Origin: an uncultured Spirochaetaceae bacterium
GTDB lineage: Bacteria; Spirochaetota; Spirochaetia; Treponematales; Treponemataceae
Length of the DNA: 37,509 bases
Direction of reading: 5' to 3'
Assembly: GCA_902799665.1 (NCBI GenBank)
Contig: CADCBK010000028.1
Location: 1 to 37,509 of the forward strand
Shown piece by piece: positions 9,068-16,960 of the stretch; the first letter of the stretch is position 1; every line of letters begins with the position of its first letter. Made by a program: the position numbers and the translations under genes. Under the pieces are notes generated by a model. The model was not told where the DNA came from. It saw only the letters and a program-made list of their open reading frames with translations, and did not search any database.

Positions 9068-9101
9068 GCGCAAAAAAGCGAAATATGCTAGTATTATCAA
9101 C

Positions 9102-10505
9102 ATGAGTTCCGCAAAAAAAAGACAGTTGACAAACGCCGCGGCTTTTTTGCCGCTTTTTTTGGCGATAAGCTTCGCGGCCTTTTTGCTTTGCCGCGCGGCG
9201 ATGATAGACAAGGCCGTCCAAAGCGCGCGCCTTTTGCCGGCGGACCAAAAGGCAAAGGCCGAAGCCGCTTTGGACAAGATGTTCCCGGAGCGGAAAGCGC
9301 TTTTGCGCGCCCTTCCCTACGCAGCGCCAGCCGCAAGCTTTACGCTGTCGGCCGAAGCCGCGATTATCGTTGACGCAAAGACAGGCTTTGTCCTTTACGA
9401 AAAAAACGCCGACGAGGTAATTCCGCCCGCGTCTATGACTAAACTTTTTTTGATGCGCTCGGTCTTGGAAAAAGTGAAATGCGGCGAGGCTTCGCTTGGA
9501 CAAACGATTCCCCTTAGGCCAGAGTCTTGGGCTTCCAACGCCCCTCCGCAAAGCTCCCTTATGTTTTTGGGAAAGGGACAAATCGTCACGCTGGAGGAAC
9601 TTTTATGCGGCCTTAGCGTGGCTAGCGGAAACGACGCGGCGATGGCGCTTGCGCTAAGTCTGTTTGGCTCGATGGACAATTTCATTAAGGAAGCAAACGA
9701 GCTTTCGCGCTCGCTTGGGCTAAAGAAAACTGTCATCGTCGAGTCTTCGGGCTATTCCGAAAACAATTTGACCACGCCGCGCGAAATGGCGGCCTTTTGC
9801 CGTTCCTACATATACGAATATCCCGACGCGCTAAAAAAATTCCACTCGATAAAAAATTTTGTTTATCCAAAGGAACAAAACCTTCCGCCGGAACAAAAGG
9901 GCCGGACGCGGCAAGACTTTTCAAAAGGAATCCCCGAGGAAATTTGGACGCCAATTGACTTTGAGAACACAAACAAGCTTTTGGGCGTTTTGCCGGGCTG
10001 CGACGGAATCAAGACCGGCCACATAATTGAAAGCGGCTACAACCTGGCGCTTACGACAAGGCGCGGAGAGGAGCGTTGGATTTCGGTTACGATGAAGGGT
10101 CCTGGAAGCAACATGCGCGAAGGCGACATGGGCCGCTGCCGTGACGGGACGGCCTTGCACGAATGGGCCTACAAAAATTTCAGGAGCTTTGACGCGGCAG
10201 CCTTTGGCCAAACGGAATTCATCGTTCCCCTATACGGCTCCGAAAGGACCTTTGTCCGCCTAGCCCTAAAAGAAAAGGCCGCGCTGCCCGTGCCGGCAAG
10301 CGCCGCGCCGACCGTCCGCGTCGTCTCGCCAAAATTTTTGTTCGGTAAAATTGACTTTGGCCAGGAATACGGTTCGCTTGAAATTTTGGACGGAGGCCGG
10401 CTGTTAGGGAAATTCGCTTTGGTGGCTGTGGAAGATAGCCGCGCGGCAAACCAATTTGTCCAGCGCTCGGACGAAATCATCTTGCGCGCAAAAGGATGGC
10501 GCTAA
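9102..10505 (+). CDS. dacA: D-alanyl-D-alanine carboxypeptidase (S11, PBP5/DacA-type)
   Basis: The 467-residue penicillin-binding protein trims the terminal D-Ala from peptidoglycan pentapeptides in the periplasm. All three catalytic motifs are present: S111-M-T-K114 (nucleophile and general base), S175-G-N177, and K304-T-G306. A signal or anchor segment lies at about residues 13-31, followed by a roughly 50-residue Lys/Ala-rich spacer before the catalytic domain. After about residue 375 there is a beta-rich PBP5-type C-terminal domain ('VRVVSPKFLFGKIDFG'). No strong C-terminal amphipathic anchor is obvious, so the N-terminal segment may be the anchor. No clear Shine-Dalgarno precedes the ATG. 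The 3' end overlaps the convergent pseudouridine synthase gene by 4 nt. Confidence 0.92.
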   Translation: MSSAKKRQLTNAAAFLPLFLAISFAAFLLCRAAMIDKAVQSARLLPADQKAKAEAALDKMFPERKALLRALPYAAPAASFTLSAEAAIIVDAKTGFVLYEKNADEVIPPASMTKLFLMRSVLEKVKCGEASLGQTIPLRPESWASNAPPQSSLMFLGKGQIVTLEELLCGLSVASGNDAAMALALSLFGSMDNFIKEANELSRSLGLKKTVIVESSGYSENNLTTPREMAAFCRSYIYEYPDALKKFHSIKNFVYPKEQNLPPEQKGRTRQDFSKGIPEEIWTPIDFENTNKLLGVLPGCDGIKTGHIIESGYNLALTTRRGEERWISVTMKGPGSNMREGDMGRCRDGTALHEWAYKNFRSFDAAAFGQTEFIVPLYGSERTFVRLALKEKAALPVPASAAPTVRVVSPKFLFGKIDFGQEYGSLEILDGGRLLGKFALVAVEDSRAANQFVQRSDEIILRAKGWR

Positions 10506-11368
10506 AGCGAAAAGCGAAAGGCTTTGTTGGAAAACAAGTCGGGAAACTCAAGCGACACGGCGTAAAAGCGCATCGGCCCTTCAAAGGCGCCGTTTAGCGC
10601 GCGGCGATAGTTCGCGTTGTAAAGCGCGTCGCCCTTTACAGGAAGGCCAAGCCATGCCAAGTGCGCTCGAACCTGGTGCCTGTAGCCTTGCGTGATTTGG
10701 CATTCGACAAGGGCGCCGCCTTCCAAAGAGGAAGCGCTTAGAATCCGCGTTGAATAAAGGCGGCCGCTGGAAACTTTTTTTAGCGCGGCGCGGCCGCTTA
10801 ACCCGGAATCATTTGCAAGCCCAGAAAGCGCGGCTCCAGAATCGCTTGCAAGCCCAAGAAGCGCGGCCGGCGACGAAACAGGCCGCGTCTCTTTTTTCCC
10901 TTTTCCAAAAGGCCTAAAAAGCGATGCTATTTTTAAGCCGCGCAAGCTAGGCAAATCATTCAACAAAGCGGGATTTACGGGAGCTTTGGGAAAGCCTCCA
11001 AGGGCGGCGGCGTTCTGGCCGTCAATGTCGCATTCGGCGCGGTAGCCCTTTGCAAAAAGGCCATTTTCTTGGGCGGCCCAAATATGATCGTAAAAATCCT
11101 GGCTTGTCGAAATCAAGAGCAAGCCGCTTGTGGCCGTGTCAATCCTATGCAAGAGGCCGCCCTCCACCGTTTTTTTTCCCCTTACATTCAGCGCTTGCGG
11201 AAAGAGGCGGCCGCATTCTGTAAGGGCCGAAGGCTCTCCTTGGACAAGCGGCGCGCTGGGAAGCCCCGCCGGCTTTTCAAGGACTACAAAAGGCTCGGCC
11301 GCGCTTGGCTCGTGGATTATTTTTATCGCGCCGCTATTTTGGCCATTCAAAAAGTCCAAGCCGCTCAT
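10502..11368 (-). CDS. RluA-family RNA pseudouridine synthase, no S4 domain
   Basis: A 288-residue pseudouridine synthase modifying rRNA or tRNA uridines. The catalytic loop reads 'LLHRIDTATSG', with the invariant Asp in HRID, and the later motif 'YRHQVRAHLAWLGLPVKGD' is typical of RluA members. The ATG at 11368 overlaps the upstream rluD stop as ATGA and is preferred over an in-frame extension whose residues are an arginine-rich shadow. Odd feature: between the two catalytic halves there is an insert containing an 11-residue imperfect tandem duplication ('GLASDSGAALS' then 'GLANDSGLSG'), from a 33-nt repeat at 10806-10867. Substrate position cannot be assigned. It is the last gene of the minus-strand run. 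Confidence 0.85.
   Translation of the reverse strand: MSGLDFLNGQNSGAIKIIHEPSAAEPFVVLEKPAGLPSAPLVQGEPSALTECGRLFPQALNVRGKKTVEGGLLHRIDTATSGLLLISTSQDFYDHIWAAQENGLFAKGYRAECDIDGQNAAALGGFPKAPVNPALLNDLPSLRGLKIASLFRPFGKGKKETRPVSSPAALLGLASDSGAALSGLANDSGLSGRAALKKVSSGRLYSTRILSASSLEGGALVECQITQGYRHQVRAHLAWLGLPVKGDALYNANYRRALNGAFEGPMRFYAVSLEFPDLFSNKAFRFSL
10806..10867. repeat. 33-nt in-frame tandem duplication inside an RluA-family gene
   Basis: Two 29-nt copies (10806-10834 and 10839-10867) match at 25 of 29 positions with a 33-nt period. They encode a Ser/Asp/Gly-rich insert between catalytic blocks. Confidence 0.75.
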
Positions 11369-12399
11369 TCGCCGCCGCCTTCTTCGCCGCGCGACAGATT
11401 TTTTTCCGCCGCCTTGATTCCGTCCGAGGCATAGGCGCGCGGCCATTCTTTTTTTAGCGCCTTTATGACACGCTTAAAGCGCTCGGGAACGGCGGCCTTG
11501 AAAACTGAATAATGTTTTTGGCCGGGAAGCCGTATCCTTAAAAGGCGCGAGTGCAGCATGAGATTTTCGTTTGGAAAATAATTGTCCTTTTTGGAATAAA
11601 CCGCGTCGCCTAAAATCGGGCAGCCCAAGAATTTCATGTGGACGCGGATTTGATGGGTTCTTCCGGTAAGAAGGCGGACGCGGACAAGAGAATAGTTTGA
11701 GTAGACCGAAACGACATGGTATAAAGTGACCGCTCGCTTTCCGGCGCAGGGGCCGGAGTCCAAAGCGACAGCCTTGAATCTTTTTCTGTCCGCGCTGTCG
11801 CGCGTCAAGTAACTGTCAACGACGCCGTCTTTTTTTGGAGGACAGCCGCGGACAATCAAAATGTATTCCTTTGTAAGGGAGCGCGTTTGGAACTGCGTTT
11901 GAAGCCATTCCTCGCTGTCGCGGTTTTTGGCCGTGATTATGATTCCGCTTGTGTCCTTGTCCAAGCGGTGGACAATGCCAGGCCTGCGCCGAGCCAATAT
12001 TTCTGAGGCGTCTCCTTCCTTTATTTGCGAAAGCGCCTCCCTTCCCCAGTGGCGCAAGAGAGCGTTGACCAAAGTGCCAGACCAGTTTCCAGCCGCGGGG
12101 TGCGTCACCATTCCCTGCTCCTTGTTCACTACGGTCACGTCGTCGTTTTCAAAAATGATTTTCAGCGGAATGTCTTCCGGCTCGATATTGTCGGGAATGT
12201 TGTCTTCCCATTGAATGTCGATTTGGTCGCCGGAGCGCACTTTGCTTGAAAGCTTGGCCTTTTGGGAATTGATTAAAATTTCGTGGACGCCGCTCTTTAG
12301 CTTGGAACGGTTGAAGGCGTTTGGCAAGGACGCGATGTACTTGTCAAGGCGCTCCGTTCCCTCAAAAGAGTCCGGAACCTTGGCGCTAAAAAACGGCAC
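11365..12399 (-). CDS. rluD: RluD-type 23S rRNA pseudouridine synthase with S4 domain
   Basis: A pseudouridine synthase of about 344 residues. The N-terminal S4 RNA-binding domain ('ERLDKYIASLPNAFNRSKLK' to 'VRSGDQIDI') is followed by the catalytic domain with 'IVHRLDKDTSGIIITAK' (catalytic Asp in HRLD) and 'LLTGRTHQIRVHMKFLGCPI'. RluD makes pseudouridines in helix 69 of 23S rRNA; this assignment rests on S4 plus catalytic architecture and could be another RluC/RluD-class enzyme. The start is chosen as GTG at 12399, preceded by a G-rich stretch; a TTG at 12414 is possible. The longer in-frame extension to 12540 overlaps the upstream gene and has no family similarity. It overlaps the upstream gene by 14 nt and the downstream one by 4 nt. 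Confidence 0.88.
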   Translation of the reverse strand: MPFFSAKVPDSFEGTERLDKYIASLPNAFNRSKLKSGVHEILINSQKAKLSSKVRSGDQIDIQWEDNIPDNIEPEDIPLKIIFENDDVTVVNKEQGMVTHPAAGNWSGTLVNALLRHWGREALSQIKEGDASEILARRRPGIVHRLDKDTSGIIITAKNRDSEEWLQTQFQTRSLTKEYILIVRGCPPKKDGVVDSYLTRDSADRKRFKAVALDSGPCAGKRAVTLYHVVSVYSNYSLVRVRLLTGRTHQIRVHMKFLGCPILGDAVYSKKDNYFPNENLMLHSRLLRIRLPGQKHYSVFKAAVPERFKRVIKALKKEWPRAYASDGIKAAEKNLSRGEEGGGE

Positions 12400-12898
12400 T
12401 TTCCAAATCCCCAAAAATGTATTCCCGCTTGCTTCCGTCAAAGATAAAAAGCCTGTCTTGCCCGGAATCAAGCGGCGTAATAGTAATGTTCTTAAGCTGT
12501 TCTGCGTTCCGCTTTTTCTTCGCGTTCTCGCGCTTGACAATGTTCACGATTAAGTCCGTTATTCCGATTCCCACGCTAACGCCGGCGGAAACAAGCAAAA
12601 TGTTCCTTATCTCCTTGTATGAATAACCGTCGCCGCTTGAAGAGAATGGGTTCCTAAAATACGAACTGTCCCAATTGTGAATGGCGAACATTCCCATTGA
12701 GTAAGAAAGCGAAACCAAAAGCGTCGTGAAAGGCCAAGAGCCCAAGGTGATTATCTCGCCGCGCCTGACGTCCTTTACCCATTGCGGAATCACCTTTGTG
12801 TTGTAAGGCTCCGCGTCCGAAATCGTCAAATCGTCCGCGAATGAGGAGAAGTTCAATGCAAGCAAAAAGGCCAAAAAGGCCGCCCAAAACTTTTTCAA
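12386..12898 (-). CDS. Small exported protein of unknown function
   Basis: I do not recognise this 170-residue protein. It has a clear signal peptide (Lys-Lys, hydrophobic core, cleavage probably after SFA at about residue 21). Two further moderately hydrophobic segments lie at about residues 50-74 ('TTLLVSLSYSMGMF') and 91-114 ('LLVSAGVSVGIGITDLIVNI'), then a Lys/Arg-rich stretch and a short C-terminal domain. It may therefore be a small membrane protein rather than a soluble periplasmic one. The start is a TTG six bases past the yggS stop; no better start is in frame. Position between yggS and rluD suggests co-transcription, not function. Confidence 0.65.
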   Translation of the reverse strand: MKKFWAAFLAFLLALNFSSFADDLTISDAEPYNTKVIPQWVKDVRRGEIITLGSWPFTTLLVSLSYSMGMFAIHNWDSSYFRNPFSSSGDGYSYKEIRNILLVSAGVSVGIGITDLIVNIVKRENAKKKRNAEQLKNITITPLDSGQDRLFIFDGSKREYIFGDLESAVF

Positions 12899-12904
12899 AT
12901 CCTT

Positions 12905-13594
12905 CTATACCTTTTTAGCCTGGGAATAATCGCGCGCGCCGAAAATGGCCGTTCCGATTCGAACCATCGTTGAGCCTTCCTCCACCGCGATTTGCCAGTC
13001 GCCCGACATTCCCATCGAAAGCTCTGACAAGTCCATGCCGGGGAATGCGGCCGCGCATTCGTCGCGCAGGGCCCTTAGTTTTTTGAAAGAGGCTCGAACC
13101 AATTCCTTGTCGTCGGTAAACGGCGCCATCGTCATAAAGCCTTTGGGCTCTATGTGGGGATAGGCGCCGGCCGCCATTCGATTTAGGGCCTCGACGATTT
13201 GGCCCTTGTCCTCAAAGCCGGACTTTGACTCCTCTCCGGTATGGAACTCAAAGAGGACTTGGATTTTCTTGTCTATCTTGGCAGCCTGCTTTTCTATTTC
13301 GTCCAGCAATTCAAGGCGGTCAACAGAGTCAATCGCGTCGGCGATTCGGACGGCCTCCTTGACCTTGTTGCGCTGAAGCTGGCCGATTATTCTAAGGCTT
13401 GCGTTTGGAAATGATTTTTTCACCTCGTCAAATTTGGCGGCCGCCTCTTGCACACGGTTTTCGCCAAAGACTGTTTGTCCGGCTTGAATCGCCTGCGCGA
13501 CTTCGTCGGCGCTATGGAACTTGCTGACGGCTACAAGGCGGACGGCTTTGGGAAGCTTGCTTTTTATGTTTGTTAAATTTTCTTTTATTGACAT
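12905..13594 (-). CDS. yggS: PLP homeostasis protein (YggS/PROSC family)
   Basis: The 229-residue protein belongs to the fold-type III PLP-binding family with no known catalytic activity; family members buffer pyridoxal phosphate and affect amino-acid metabolism. The PLP lysine is K25 in 'VAVSKF'. Other family motifs are 'FGENRVQE', 'IGQLQRNK' (normally 'IGxLQxNK'), 'SMGMSGDWQIAVEEGSTMVR' and the terminal 'RIGTAIFGARDY'. Length is standard. The ATG at 13594 lies inside the 3' end of ksgA (10-nt overlap), so the two are coupled. Confidence 0.93.
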   Translation of the reverse strand: MSIKENLTNIKSKLPKAVRLVAVSKFHSADEVAQAIQAGQTVFGENRVQEAAAKFDEVKKSFPNASLRIIGQLQRNKVKEAVRIADAIDSVDRLELLDEIEKQAAKIDKKIQVLFEFHTGEESKSGFEDKGQIVEALNRMAAGAYPHIEPKGFMTMAPFTDDKELVRASFKKLRALRDECAAAFPGMDLSELSMGMSGDWQIAVEEGSTMVRIGTAIFGARDYSQAKKV

Positions 13595-14508
13595 GATTGC
13601 ATTATAAAAAAATTGATTGCGTCTGACAAGCGCAAAATTTGGCTTACGCTTAAAGCTTCGGCCCTGGCATTGGCGTCAATGCCGGCTTTTTCCAAAACTT
13701 TGTCGGCGTCCAAAGCGCCGCCATGATTATAGGAGGATAAAAATTTCGTCAAATTGTTCTTTACGGTTTTTCGCCTGCTTGCAAAAAGCGCCCTTTGCAT
13801 TTTGACAAAAAGCTTTTGGTCTTGGCAGGAGGGAAAATCCGCCTTCTTGCTGAATAAAACCGCGCGCGACTCAACGTTTGGACGCGGCCAAAAATTCGCG
13901 CGGCCAAGGTCGCAAATCGCCTTAACGTCGTAGGCCCACTGGCAAAGGACAGAAAAGCTTGAGTAGTCTTCGCTTGACTCCTTGGCCGCCATTCTTTGCG
14001 CGACTTCCTTTTGGACCGTAAAGGCGCACTTTTCAAAGCGAACGCCCGCCTCTATCGTGTCGGCAATCAAGGCGGCGGCGATGTTGTAAGGAAGGTTTCC
14101 AAAAAAATATTTTGGGACGCCGGCCGCTTCTTGGCAAGCCGCATCTTGTCGGGCTTTTTCCAGGCGGGGCCGCCAGGTTTTTAAGACGTCTCCTTGAACG
14201 AGCTCTAAAGCTCCGGCCTTGATTTCTTCCGCGTAAAATTCCTGCAAGGCGGCGGCAAAGCCCCTGTCAATCTCAAAAACGGTCACTTTCGCGCCTAGGT
14301 CCAGCAGCTCTTTTGTCATAGCGCCAAGGCCGGGCCCTACTTCCCAAACGCTTTCGCCCTTTTGAATTCCCAAAGCCGCCGCGATCCTCTTTCGGGCGTC
14401 TTGGTTAATCAAAAAATTTTGCCCAAACTTTTTTTGCATGGCCATTCCTTTTTCTTCAAGGAAGGCGCTTAGGGAGGCGGGCGAATTGTAGTCAGGAATA
14501 ATGTTCAT
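13585..14508 (-). CDS. rsmA: 16S rRNA (A1518/A1519-N6,N6)-dimethyltransferase KsgA
   Basis: The 307-residue SAM-dependent enzyme dimethylates two adjacent adenines in the 3'-terminal hairpin of 16S rRNA. Visible motifs: the N-terminal 'KKFGQNFLIN', SAM motif I 'EVGPGLGAMT' (residues 56-65), acidic 'FEID' at the end of the second strand (E79), 'QGDVLK', and the catalytic N138-L-P-Y141. The ATG at 14508 is kept because the family's N-terminal 'PDYNSPASLSAFLEE' block is included, although a good AAGGA site sits before an internal ATG at 14439. The upstream ATG lies about one base from the predicted transcription start (promoter at 14516-14544), suggesting a leaderless message. Confidence 0.95.
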   Translation of the reverse strand: MNIIPDYNSPASLSAFLEEKGMAMQKKFGQNFLINQDARKRIAAALGIQKGESVWEVGPGLGAMTKELLDLGAKVTVFEIDRGFAAALQEFYAEEIKAGALELVQGDVLKTWRPRLEKARQDAACQEAAGVPKYFFGNLPYNIAAALIADTIEAGVRFEKCAFTVQKEVAQRMAAKESSEDYSSFSVLCQWAYDVKAICDLGRANFWPRPNVESRAVLFSKKADFPSCQDQKLFVKMQRALFASRRKTVKNNLTKFLSSYNHGGALDADKVLEKAGIDANARAEALSVSQILRLSDAINFFIMQSCQ

Positions 14509-14515
14509 TTATTAT

Positions 14516-14544
14516 ATTATACCGCGCCTTAAATCTTTAAGCAA
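14516..14544 (-). promoter_or_regulatory. Predicted ksgA promoter inside the comEC 3' end
   Basis: Minus strand: TTGCTT (14539-14544), 17-bp spacer, TATAAT (14516-14521), with a second overlapping TATAAT at 14511-14516. The expected transcription start falls within one or two bases of the ksgA ATG at 14508. The -35 is weak. Confidence 0.5.
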
Positions 14545-15791
14545 GGAATCCTTGCAAAAAAGAGAACCGCGCCCTTTATCGCCGCGTAAAAGGCTTTTAG
14601 AAGGCCGCCGCAAAAAGGAGCGAAGGACGGAAAAAGCAAGGACAAGATTATTGCCGCCAAGCCCGCGTAAACAAAAAGCAAAACAAGGGGCGCGACAATG
14701 GCGCTTGAAACAATCGCTCCGGGCGCGACAGAGCCAAAAAAACGCGCGCAAATCGGAAAAGTCATCGCTTGCGCGCCTACCGACTGGCCCAAGGGCTTTC
14801 CCGCGCCCGACGGAAGCGCGGCGAGCAAGGGCTTTGACGCAAATTCATTGAAAGCTAAAATTCCTGCAAGCGCCCCGTAGGAAAGCATGAATGAAAGCTC
14901 AAGCATTTCCTCCGGAAAAATGGAAACGTGAACGATGAATGCAAGGGCCAAAAGGTTTAGGGCGCTTTTTATGGGAATCCTTAAAAGGCCGAATGAAATC
15001 GCCGCCGCCGAGCACAAGAGCGCCCTGAACAAGGACGGAGACCTTCCGGCAAACCAAACAAACGCCAGCGCCGCGAAAAGCTCAAAAAAAGGAGCGGTTT
15101 TTTTTCCAAAAGACTTTTTGCCAATCGCGAAGGCTAGCGAGCCGAACAGGGACAAGTGCATTCCGCTTAAGGCAAGAATGTGGCTAAGGCCGGCCAGCCT
15201 AAAAGCGGCGGCGCTCTCCTCCTCCAAATAAGCCCTTGAGCCTGTAAGCAGGGCCAGCAAAAGTCCGCCCGCCCCTCCCCACGCGTACATAAGGCGCGTG
15301 AAATGAAGGCGGCAAAGGGCCCTGAATTTTTGGACGCTTCCCCAAAAAGAGCATTCGTAGCCGCAAGAAACGATTGAACGGACATTGAAAAAAACGCCGC
15401 TTGAGCCTTCCTCAACCTCAAAAACAACGCGCCCTCCCTTGTCAAGCAAAAAGTCAACCTTTTGCCCGCGCCAAGCCGAATAAAGCTTTCCAGGCTGGTA
15501 AATTTCGCATAGCTCAAGCGGAAGGAAGAAGACCGCCTCGCCGGACGCTGACGAAGCGAAGCCCCTCTTGCCGCTCGCGCTTAAAACAGAGGCTTTTGCC
15601 ATGTAGGACTTTTTCTTTGTCCCAACCTTTACGGGAGCGGACAAAAGGCGGCATTCCACAAGGCGCGCTTCATGGCTGTCAAATAAAAAAAACGCGCCCT
15701 TTTGTTCTCTTGCCGGAAGGACAAAATACAAAAGAGCGGCGATAGCCAAAGCTGGAAAAACGAGAAAATTGTTTTTAAAGGCGTCTACCAT
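14529..15791 (-). CDS. comEC: ComEC/Rec2 competence-domain membrane protein, lacking the MBL domain
   Basis: The 420-residue membrane protein carries the ComEC/Rec2 'Competence' domain that forms the DNA channel in transformable bacteria. The hallmark is 'RLAGLSHILALSGMHLSLFG' at about residues 198-217. Many hydrophobic segments follow, and the protein ends in a hydrophobic helix. The N-terminal part has one or two TMs and an OB-like beta region (about 40-125). The C-terminal metallo-beta-lactamase nuclease domain of full-length ComEC (700-800 residues) is absent and the next gene does not supply it. It could still be a channel working with a separate nuclease, or serve another role. It overlaps the upstream HEAT-like gene by 7 nt. 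Confidence 0.85.
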   Translation of the reverse strand: MVDAFKNNFLVFPALAIAALLYFVLPAREQKGAFFLFDSHEARLVECRLLSAPVKVGTKKKSYMAKASVLSASGKRGFASSASGEAVFFLPLELCEIYQPGKLYSAWRGQKVDFLLDKGGRVVFEVEEGSSGVFFNVRSIVSCGYECSFWGSVQKFRALCRLHFTRLMYAWGGAGGLLLALLTGSRAYLEEESAAAFRLAGLSHILALSGMHLSLFGSLAFAIGKKSFGKKTAPFFELFAALAFVWFAGRSPSLFRALLCSAAAISFGLLRIPIKSALNLLALAFIVHVSIFPEEMLELSFMLSYGALAGILAFNEFASKPLLAALPSGAGKPLGQSVGAQAMTFPICARFFGSVAPGAIVSSAIVAPLVLLFVYAGLAAIILSLLFPSFAPFCGGLLKAFYAAIKGAVLFFARIPCLKI

Positions 15792-16960
15792 TTTAGTCTC
15801 GTAAGCGCGTTACGAGCCGCGGCGGCAACCTCCTCTGGATAATCTTTTACATACGTTACATAAAGCAATGAGTCAAACGAGGACTTGTCGCCTAGCTCGG
15901 CTAGCGCGTTGATGATGGCAAGAACCACTGTCTTGTCGGGGGAATTGCCCGCTTCCTGCGCCTTGTTCATTTGGTCCAAATACTCAGTGAACGGAAGAAC
16001 CGCCGCGCGCGAGGCCAAGGCTTCCACGCAAGAGATTGCCTGGGTCCACTGCTGGCTGTTCAAATACTTTCCATTGTAAGCGGTCTTAGCGACGGTGAAA
16101 TACTTTTTCGCCAAGTCGCCGGCGCGGGTCCACTTGTTGTCCGCCAACACTTGGAGCAGTTCCAATTGGAAAAGAGCCAAGTCTTGGGAATTCGAAGAAG
16201 CCCCCTCTATTATCATAGACCTGTTTAACGATTTTTCAGCAATTTCAGCCCTTAAAGCGGCGGAAATTTCGCTGTTTTTTACAAAAATTTTAGTTAGTTG
16301 TTTTAATTCAACTAACTCAGCCTTGTCAATCGCGTCAAATATTTCGTTTAGCGACTTGTCGGAAATTTTGGCCAACGCGGACGAAACGTCGGCGTCAAGC
16401 TCAGACCAAACTGGCTGGCGCAATATCGAGTACAAAATGTTGAAGGACGATCCGTTTCCGACCACTCCAAGCGTGGAAATGGACTTTTTTACCGTTTCGT
16501 CCGCCGAGCCGCCCGCCGCGAGCTTTTGCGACAAGTAGCCGTTTACAAAGGCGGTCCAATCGGAGTCTTCCCTTTGGGCGTAAATCGCGGCGATTTTTTC
16601 CAAAACGCTAACGCGGACGTTTACGTCGTCCACGCCGTAAAAAACGTCGGAAAAGTCCTGCAATACCGCTTGTGGATTTTTTTTGCTTTCCTCAACCGGA
16701 TACGAAAGGATTCCCGCCACGGCTAGGCCTGCCAAATCGCGGTCGCCCTTTAAAAGCAAAGCGTTCTCGACGACAAAGTCAACGGCCTTTTTGGCAAGCG
16801 CGCTGTCGCCGGAACTTTTTACGGCCGCAATCTTGTCGTTTATGTTTCCCTTGGCGAATTTAATTTCCTCTTTTGCGGGAGAAGAGCTTTGCGCGTAAGA
16901 AAAAAGGGCCGCAAGCGCCAAGGCGCAAAAAGCGAGCGTTTTCTTTGTGCATTCAGTCAT
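15785..16960 (-). CDS. Exported alpha-helical (HEAT-like repeat) protein
   Basis: The 391-residue product has a signal peptide (basic start, hydrophobic core, cleavage probably after SYA at about residue 23). The mature part is rich in Ala, Leu and Lys and made of successive predicted helices. The pattern suggests HEAT/ARM-like repeats, for example 'DVNVRVSVLEKIAAIYAQ', 'TVKKSISTLGVVGNG' and the terminal 'VAAAARNALTRLKW'. No catalytic residues are apparent. I infer a periplasmic protein-interaction scaffold. It overlaps the PilZ gene upstream (ATGA) and comEC downstream (7 nt), so all three are probably made together. Repeat number is not determinable by eye. Confidence 0.65.
   Translation of the reverse strand: MTECTKKTLAFCALALAALFSYAQSSSPAKEEIKFAKGNINDKIAAVKSSGDSALAKKAVDFVVENALLLKGDRDLAGLAVAGILSYPVEESKKNPQAVLQDFSDVFYGVDDVNVRVSVLEKIAAIYAQREDSDWTAFVNGYLSQKLAAGGSADETVKKSISTLGVVGNGSSFNILYSILRQPVWSELDADVSSALAKISDKSLNEIFDAIDKAELVELKQLTKIFVKNSEISAALRAEIAEKSLNRSMIIEGASSNSQDLALFQLELLQVLADNKWTRAGDLAKKYFTVAKTAYNGKYLNSQQWTQAISCVEALASRAAVLPFTEYLDQMNKAQEAGNSPDKTVVLAIINALAELGDKSSFDSLLYVTYVKDYPEEVAAAARNALTRLKW

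Noticed and set aside
8672..9277. Minus-strand frame overlapping uraA and dacA starts
   Set aside because: It covers the N-terminus of uraA in another frame and the divergent control region; no family similarity.
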